The notes under the pieces: model-generated
What the model was told of the DNA's origin: nothing
The model's input: only the letters and a program-made list of their open reading frames with translations
Database searches by the model: none
Part shown: one piece after another, positions 61,921 to 64,000 of the stretch
Layout: each line of letters starts with the position of its first letter
How positions within the stretch are numbered: the first letter of the stretch is position 1
Position numbers and translations under genes: made by a program
From: Conyzicola lurida
GTDB taxonomy: Bacteria > Actinomycetota > Actinomycetes > Actinomycetales > Microbacteriaceae
Length of the DNA: 64,000 nt
Direction: 5' to 3'
NCBI RefSeq assembly: GCF_014204935.1
Contig: NZ_JACHMJ010000001.1
Location: forward strand, 2,666,001 to 2,730,000

Positions 61921-62766
61921 ATGACCTGGCTCACCGATCCGTTCTCGACGGAATTCATGCTGCGCGCACTCGGCGGCGGCACCCTCGTCGCCGCGATCTG
62001 CGCGGTCGTCGGAACCTGGGTCGTCATCCGCGGCATGGCGTTCCTCGGCGAGGCCATGGCCCACGGGATGCTCCCCGGCGTCGCCGCCGCGAGCCTGCTG
62101 GGCCTGCCCGCGATCGTCGGCGCAACCGTGAGCGCCGCCGTGATGAGCGTCGGCGTCAGCCTGGTGACCCGCCGCGGGCGCCTCTCGAACGACACCGGCA
62201 TCGGGCTGCTCTTCGTCGGCATGCTCGCCCTCGGCGTGATCATCGTGTCGCACTCGGACAGCTTCGCCGTCGACCTCACCGCCATCCTCTTCGGCGACAT
62301 CCTCGCCATCGCCGGAGCCGACATCGCACTGCTCGCCGTGGCGCTCGGCGTCACGCTGCTGGTCGCCGCGCTCTTCCACCGTTCGTTCGTCGCGCTCGCC
62401 TTCGACTCCCGCGTCGCGGCGACCATGGGGCTCCGGCCCCGGCTCGCCGCGGCCCTGCTCACCGCCCTCGTCACCCTCGCGGTCGTGGCGTCGTACGGCG
62501 CGGTCGGCTCGCTGCTCGTCGTCGGCCTGCTTCTCGCCCCGGCCGTCGCCGCCCGGCACTGGGCCGCACGTATCCCCGGCATCATGCTCCTCGCCGCGGC
62601 GATCGGCAGCCTCGCGGTGGTGACCGGCCTGCTCGTCTCCTGGCACGCGGGAACCGCAGCCGGGGCGTCCATCGCCGCCGTCTCCATCGCCCTCGCGGGC
62701 CTCTCCGCCCTCGCCCGCCGTCTCCCCGTCCCGTTCCAGAAAGCCCCCCGTGCCACCACGCAGTAG
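61921..62766 (+). CDS. aztB: Zinc ABC transporter permease
   Basis: This 281-residue ABC-3 family permease has about eight spans. Family features are VIRGMAFLGEAMAHGMLPGVAAASLLGLPAIVGA near the N terminus and ILFGDILAIAGADIALLAVALGVTLL. It carries zinc across the membrane powered by AztA. Its last 17 bases overlap the start of the next gene, which supports coupling with the lipoprotein chaperone. Confidence 0.92.
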   Translation: MTWLTDPFSTEFMLRALGGGTLVAAICAVVGTWVVIRGMAFLGEAMAHGMLPGVAAASLLGLPAIVGATVSAAVMSVGVSLVTRRGRLSNDTGIGLLFVGMLALGVIIVSHSDSFAVDLTAILFGDILAIAGADIALLAVALGVTLLVAALFHRSFVALAFDSRVAATMGLRPRLAAALLTALVTLAVVASYGAVGSLLVVGLLLAPAVAARHWAARIPGIMLLAAAIGSLAVVTGLLVSWHAGTAAGASIAAVSIALAGLSALARRLPVPFQKAPRATTQ

Positions 62767-63952
62767 ACCCCTCGCCACCGCCGCCCTCGCCCTCGTGGGC
62801 CTGACCGCCTGCGCGGCAATTCCCGAACCCGTGGATGCCGCGGCCGACGCCCACGGCTACGTCGAGGGCGCGACCGAGGCCACCGAACCGCAGCTCACGC
62901 TCGCGACCATCGACGCCGCGGGCACGCTCGCGCTGCTCGACCTCCTCGACGAGACCACGACCCCCGTCGCCGTCATCGAGGGCGCGACGGCGGTCTCCAC
63001 CGACGGCCGCTTCGTCTTCGCCTCCTCGGCCTCCGCCGCCGGCTCGGGCGACCTCACGATCGTCGACACCGGCGTCTGGACGGTCGACCACCAGGACCAC
63101 TCCCACTACTACCGCGCCGAGCCGCGGGTGGTCGGCGCGCTCGAGGGGGCGGGTGCGGCCGTCGTGACCGGCGGCGGTTCGACCGTCGCCGTCACCTCCC
63201 CCGACGGCGGCGCGGTGCTGCTCGACCACGCGGCCCTGGGCACCGGCGAGATCGAGCGGGTCGGCGAGATCGCCGGCGCGACGGTCGCGGCCCCGGTCGG
63301 GTCGGCGGTGCTCGCGGGGATCGGCGACACCGCTGTGGTCGCGACGCCGACGGGCGAGACCACGGCCGAGGCGGCCTGCCCCGACCCGGCCGGCTCGATC
63401 GGCACCCGCGTCGGCACGGTGATCGGCTGCGCCGACGGCGCGGTGCTCGCGACGTCCGACGCCGACGGCACCGTCACGCTCGAACACACCCCCTACCCGC
63501 GGGCGGTCGCGACAGGTGACCGGGCGGTCGAGTTCCGCGGCCGCGCGGGGCGCCCGACCGTCGCCGCCGTCGCCGGCAGCACCGGCGCGTGGCTGCTCGA
63601 CACCCGCGAGCGCAGCTGGACGCTGCTGCCCACCGAGGTGCCGCTGCTGCTCGTCGCGGCCGCGGACGACAGCGACGGCAGAATCGTGGCGCTGGCCGCC
63701 GACGGGCGCGTGCTCGTGCTCGACCCGACGACCGGCGCGACCGTCGCCGCCACCGCGCCCCTGCTCGCGGCGACGGTGGCCGACCCCGCACTGCTCGCCG
63801 GCGTCGAGCTCTCCGTCGACGCGAACCGCGCCTACGTCAACGCTCCGGCCGAGGGTGTCGTCTACGAGCTCGACTACGCCGACTCCGCGCGGGTCGCCCG
63901 AACCTTCCCGGTGCCCGGCTCCCCCGTGTTCGTCGCCGAAACGGGACGCTGA
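62750..63952 (+). CDS. aztD: AztD-like zinc metallochaperone lipoprotein
   Basis: This 400-residue exported protein has a signal peptide with lipobox LTAC (Cys21). The body has repeated Val/Gly/Asp-rich strand pairs spaced about 40 residues apart, as in the beta-propeller AztD proteins that hand zinc to AztC. A histidine-rich metal site DHQDHSHYY lies at residues 113-121 (His114, His117, His119). It starts with GTG inside the end of aztB and is followed 1 bp after its stop by the next start. Family assignment rests on context plus the His cluster. Confidence 0.85.
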   Translation: MPPRSRPLATAALALVGLTACAAIPEPVDAAADAHGYVEGATEATEPQLTLATIDAAGTLALLDLLDETTTPVAVIEGATAVSTDGRFVFASSASAAGSGDLTIVDTGVWTVDHQDHSHYYRAEPRVVGALEGAGAAVVTGGGSTVAVTSPDGGAVLLDHAALGTGEIERVGEIAGATVAAPVGSAVLAGIGDTAVVATPTGETTAEAACPDPAGSIGTRVGTVIGCADGAVLATSDADGTVTLEHTPYPRAVATGDRAVEFRGRAGRPTVAAVAGSTGAWLLDTRERSWTLLPTEVPLLLVAAADDSDGRIVALAADGRVLVLDPTTGATVAATAPLLAATVADPALLAGVELSVDANRAYVNAPAEGVVYELDYADSARVARTFPVPGSPVFVAETGR

Positions 63953-63953
63953 C

Positions 63954-64000
63954 GTGAAGAGGATCGCCGCCGTCGCCCTCGCCGCCCTCCTGCTCGCCGG
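63954..64000 (+). CDS. aztC: Start of an exported protein, probably AztC zinc-binding protein (truncated)
   Basis: Only 15 residues are visible: GTG start, then LysArgIle and an Ala/Leu-rich run, which is a signal peptide. Position directly after aztD is where the substrate-binding protein aztC is expected. The assignment is by context only, as the window ends here. Confidence 0.5.
   Translation, partial: MKRIAAVALAALLLA

Overview
The window is 64 kb of very GC-rich chromosomal DNA. Many genes start with GTG, operons are tightly packed with ATGA/GTGA/TAGTG overlaps, and the gene content is actinobacterial: sdhCDAB of the actinobacterial type, a CtaF-type cytochrome oxidase subunit IV, an F420/PPOX-fold protein, an MgtA/PimB-like mannosyltransferase, AztABD zinc uptake and Asp23/AmaP/DUF6286 proteins. 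The best guess is a member of the Microbacteriaceae or a close relative; the genus cannot be fixed from this sequence. No rRNA, tRNA, CRISPR array, prophage or transposase gene was recognised.

Layout. (1) 0.4-11.6 kb, minus strand: nucleoside uptake and salvage. It holds GDP-mannose pyrophosphorylase, nucleoside hydrolase, a BMP-type lipoprotein, an ATPase, two permeases, cytidine deaminase, thymidine phosphorylase, adenosine deaminase, and finally PTS EIIA and EIIB proteins with no EIIC in view. (2) 11.7-16.4 kb: GT4 mannosyltransferase, then sdhCDAB. (3) 16.4-25 kb: a hairpin-rich spacer, a UvrA2-like ATPase, a YihY protein, exonuclease III, TrpRS, a GNAT and a HAD protein, and an MHS-type transporter. 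(4) 25-26.2 kb: a DUF559/AbiEi-like nuclease gene bracketed by two copies of one palindromic element. (5) 26.2-31.5 kb: glpD-glpF-glpK with a divergent SorC-type regulator. (6) 31.5-35.2 kb: FMN riboswitch and ribD-ribE-ribBA-ribH. (7) 35.2-44.2 kb: ABC-2 exporter, TetR plus DHA2 efflux pump, quinone-oxidoreductase-like gene divergent from a small HTH gene with tandem palindromic operators, and an ABC exporter. (8) 44.3-53.1 kb: rRNA/tRNA methyltransferase, two paralogous one-TM proteins, gabD-pncA, dacB and small metabolic genes. (9) 53.2-57.2 kb: a divergent envelope-stress locus (sigma factor and several Asp23-fold proteins). (10) 57.2-64 kb: assorted enzymes, an isolated ctaF, and a zinc importer (aztA divergent from aztB-aztD-aztC) with a Zur-like box between the divergent starts.

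Cross-cutting signals. A dispersed palindromic repeat (arms like GGTTGAGCCTGTCGAAACC) occurs at least seven times between 21 and 60 kb. It mostly sits between convergent genes, but twice it runs into coding sequence and supplies N-terminal codons. Many starts lack a Shine-Dalgarno sequence and instead have a TANNNT hexamer 6-8 nt upstream, the signature of leaderless transcripts. The two most system-like, poorly described loci are the sigma/Asp23 locus and the repeat-bracketed DUF559 gene.
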